The notes under the pieces: generated by a model
What the model saw: the letters and a program-made list of their open reading frames with translations, nothing else
What the model was told of the DNA's origin: nothing
Database searches by the model: none
NCBI GenBank assembly: GCA_031285975.1
Contig: JAITVE010000272.1
Location: 1-6,300 of the forward strand
Direction: 5' to 3'
DNA: 6,300 bases
Source: Candidatus Adiutrix sp.
Lineage (GTDB): Bacteria > Desulfobacterota > Desulfarculia > Adiutricales > Adiutricaceae
Program-made: the position numbers and the translations under genes
Shown: piece after piece, positions 5,043-6,300 of the stretch
How the letters are laid out: the number at the start of each line of letters is the position of its first letter
Position numbering within the stretch: position 1 is the stretch's first letter

Positions 5043-5056
5043 CCGGATGTTTACGT

Positions 5057-5093
5057 ATTTTGCAATTTACTAAAGGCAGGTAAATTGCAAAAT
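5057..5093. repeat. Perfect 14-bp inverted repeat after the leader peptide
   Basis: ATTTTGCAATTTAC (5057-5070) is matched by its exact reverse complement at 5080-5093 across a nine-base loop. It begins 3 bases after the stop codon of the 30-codon peptide. It is A/T-rich and lacks a following T-run, so it resembles an operator or an mRNA-end hairpin more than a classical terminator. Confidence 0.7.
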
Positions 5094-5096
5094 GCT

Positions 5097-5189
5097 CTAC
5101 ACGTACATAAGCCCCGCCGCCAGCAGCATCCCCAGGCCGAGGGAGGCCGCGCACGCTAACAGCCATAACGACTTGCCACTTTGTGCCAT
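5097..5189 (-). CDS. 30-residue hydrophobic peptide, paralogous to the ankyrin protein's signal peptide
   Basis: The frame starts at ATG 5187-5189 and encodes MAQSGKSLWLLACAASLGLG followed by a short hydrophobic end, with stop TAG at 5097-5099. AGGAG (5197-5201) lies 7 bases upstream. Residue by residue it mirrors the ankyrin protein's N-terminus (shared GK, L-x-LL, CA-x-SLGLG, AAG), but it ends where the signal peptidase site would be. It is either a remnant of a second ankyrin-type gene that lost its body, or a retained single-helix membrane peptide. Arguments for expression are the preserved ribosome binding site, a promoter-like sequence at 5375-5402 and hairpins on both sides. Read-through transcription could carry on into the ankyrin gene 138 bases downstream. 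No independent function is recognisable. Confidence 0.5.
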   Translation of the reverse strand: MAQSGKSLWLLACAASLGLGMLLAAGLMYV

Positions 5190-5200
5190 AACTATTCTCC
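5111..5200 (-). repeat. Leader repeat, copy 2 (30-codon peptide)
   Basis: This is the second copy of the 90-base leader segment at 4881-4970. The most conserved parts are GCCCCGCCGC, CCCAGGCCGA and the ATTCTCC that contains the ribosome binding site. There are no insertions or deletions, consistent with selection for an open frame or with a fairly recent duplication. Confidence 0.8.
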
Positions 5201-5206
5201 TGGGGA

Positions 5207-5244
5207 GCCTCAAAAAGGGCCGGTTCCGGCGGCTTTTGAGAGGC
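5207..5244 (-). promoter_or_regulatory. Leader hairpin immediately upstream of the 30-codon peptide
   Basis: GCCTC (5207-5211) pairs with GAGGC (5240-5244), then AAAAG with CTTTT, with a G/C-rich apical part (CCGG twice). The structure lies about 6 bases before the AGGAG on the minus strand and could limit ribosome access or act as an RNA-level switch. The T-stretch is inside the stem, so termination is not the likely role. Confidence 0.45.
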
Positions 5245-5374
5245 CTGGATAGGGGTTGATACCACACGGAACGCTCAGGGCCCGCCAGCCCCAAAACGCA
5301 CGGCTGCCACGCGAACAAAGCCAAGGCAAACCAGACTTGACAATCCAGCAAAATACAATGTAATGTATATCAAT

Positions 5375-5402
5375 AATATACCGGTGGCATGGGTGGTGTC
5401 AA
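5375..5402 (-). promoter_or_regulatory. Strong sigma70-like promoter driving the leader peptide and perhaps the ankyrin gene
   Basis: On the minus strand TTGACA (5397-5402) and TATATT (5375-5380) are 16 bases apart, eleven of twelve consensus bases. An A-tract (seven A just upstream of the -35) resembles an UP element. Transcription would begin near 5368 and give a leader of about 165 nt before the ribosome binding site. A short inverted repeat GTATAT/ATATAC (5365-5381) covers the -10 and start and could be an operator. Confidence 0.55.
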
Positions 5403-5440
5403 GAGCTTTTTTTGAGCCAGGCTGGGCATGGCCCGGAAGG

Positions 5441-5469
5441 TTGCGCCGCCGCCGCATTTTTGCTATCGT
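5441..5469 (+). promoter_or_regulatory. Candidate promoter of the diguanylate cyclase gene
   Basis: TTGCGC (5441-5446) and TATCGT (5464-5469) are 17 bases apart, with an extended TGC before the -10. The -35 is poor, so the match is only fair. A start near 5476 would give a leader of about 90 nt. An alternative is TTGACA at 5337-5342, which has no good -10 partner. The region 5201-5564 otherwise holds only the leader signals of the opposite-strand peptide. Confidence 0.3.
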
Positions 5470-5564
5470 AGAATCAGGGGACAAAGGGGCTGCGGCGCCC
5501 GCGAACAAAAGCCGCGTTCCGGGACGTTTGCGGAACAAGCCAGCCGAAACGGAAGGCACAACCT

Positions 5565-6300
5565 ATGGTGAAGCGTTTCATGAGCTATAAGGTGACGGTT
5601 CTGGTCGCCATCTTTGTCATCCTGTTCGGCCTGGTAAGCTGGCTGTCGCTGTCCTCCATACACCAGCTTCAGGGCAACGCCCGGGTCATCAACTACGTGG
5701 GCATCGTGCGCGGGGCCACCCAGCGGCTCATCAAAAAAGAACTCCAGGGTTACCCGGACAACGCCCTCATCAACCGCTTGAACAGCATTGTGGACGAACT
5801 GCTCACCGGCGTGGGCCCCAACAACCTAGTGGTGCTCCCGGACGAGGATTACCTGGAAAACATGCGCCAGGTCAAGGAAAGCTGGGCCGCTATAAAAGTG
5901 GAAATCGACGCCATGCGCCGGGGCAAGGACAGCTTTCATCTCTACGACCTGAGCGAAGATTATTTCTTTCTGGTGGATAAAACCGTGTCCTCCGCCGAGG
6001 CCTTCACCGAGCAGCAGGTGGGCCGCTCCAACCGCACCCTGTTGGGGGTCAACGCCGCGTTCATTCTGCTATTGACCGTGGGCCTCATCTACTACATCCG
6101 CACTGTGGCCCTGAAACGCCGCGCCGAAATGCTGGGGAAACTCGCCTATTTCGACCAGCTCACCAAACTGCCCAACCGCGCCAGCTGCAACCGCGAAATG
6201 GCCGCCCTGGCCGCCGGCAGCCCCGGGGGCGACATTGGCGTTATCATGTTTGACATGAACAACCTCAAACGCGTCAATGACGAATTGGGGCATCAGGGGG
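5565..6300 (+). CDS. Membrane-anchored GGDEF protein with PilJ-like sensor domain (3' truncated)
   Basis: This is the only plus-strand gene. ATG 5565-5567 has GGAAGG (5551-5556) 8 bases upstream. The visible 245 residues contain a transmembrane helix (about 10-32), a periplasmic domain (33-158) with a helix INYVGIVRGATQRLIKKEL (42-60) typical of PilJ/NarX-type four-helix sensors, a second helix (159-179), and the start of a GGDEF domain at LAYFDQLTKLPNR (193-205). FDMNNLKRVNDELGH (229-243) contains the metal-binding Asp and substrate-contacting Asn of diguanylate cyclases. The GG(D/E)EF signature itself, and any EAL domain, lie past the window edge, so catalytic activity cannot be judged. The likely role is synthesis of cyclic di-GMP in response to a periplasmic cue. 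An internal ATG at 5580 is the only rival start. Confidence 0.92.
   Translation, partial: MVKRFMSYKVTVLVAIFVILFGLVSWLSLSSIHQLQGNARVINYVGIVRGATQRLIKKELQGYPDNALINRLNSIVDELLTGVGPNNLVVLPDEDYLENMRQVKESWAAIKVEIDAMRRGKDSFHLYDLSEDYFFLVDKTVSSAEAFTEQQVGRSNRTLLGVNAAFILLLTVGLIYYIRTVALKRRAEMLGKLAYFDQLTKLPNRASCNREMAALAAGSPGGDIGVIMFDMNNLKRVNDELGHQG

Noticed and set aside
5008..5265. Minus-strand 85-codon frame overlapping the 30-codon peptide
   Set aside because: It is out of frame with the duplicated leader, has no ribosome binding site, and its residues show no domain or membrane segment.
5429..5444. Sigma54 promoter suggested by TGGCCCGG ... TTGC upstream of the GGDEF gene
   Set aside because: The GG and GC dinucleotides are separated by 11 bases, while sigma54 promoters need 10.
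1..6300. CRISPR arrays, tRNA or rRNA genes, insertion sequences
   Set aside because: No evenly spaced direct repeats, cloverleaf, rRNA motif or transposase reading frame was seen on either strand.

Overview
The window comes from a GC-rich anaerobic bacterium that handles hydrogen. It carries a radical-SAM maturase for [FeFe]-hydrogenase (hydG), the small TM1266-type regulator that travels with iron-only hydrogenases, a free-standing cobalamin-dependent methionine synthase activation-domain protein and a membrane-anchored diguanylate cyclase. This mix fits a Desulfobacterota-like anaerobe, but that placement is inferred from gene content only.

Layout. Every gene except the last lies on the minus strand. 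From left to right: the first 34 codons of a small soluble protein (1-104, continuing off the left edge); a long palindrome (154-199); a tightly coupled pair, a DUF808 (YedI-like) membrane protein (881-1777) followed one base later by a MetH-activation-domain-like protein (205-879); a structured intergenic block (about 1866-2246); the TM1266-family regulator (3752-3997) and hydG (2288-3709), apparently one operon; a secreted ankyrin-repeat protein (4234-4959); a 30-codon hydrophobic peptide whose coding sequence and ribosome binding site are a diverged copy of the ankyrin gene's 5' end (5097-5189); and, on the plus strand, a GGDEF protein with a PilJ-like sensor domain cut by the right edge (5565-6300).

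The most interesting part is 1866-2246. On the minus strand a sigma70-like promoter, a near-perfect Shine-Dalgarno, a 27-codon single-helix peptide ORF and a strong intrinsic terminator follow each other. On the plus strand a second sigma70-like promoter would start an RNA of about 100 nt that converges on the peptide mRNA and is fully complementary to its 3' part. Flanked by a bidirectional terminator, this looks like an unannotated type I toxin-antitoxin module of the Fst/TxpA kind. The non-canonical CTG start is its weak point.

A second regulatory signal precedes the hydrogenase-maturation operon. An intrinsic terminator sits about a dozen bases before the regulator's ribosome binding site, and an upstream segment can form a competing 13-bp pairing with it, the architecture of an attenuator or riboswitch. 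A third is the tandem copy of the ankyrin-protein leader, kept as a 30-residue peptide with its own promoter-like sequence and flanking hairpins.
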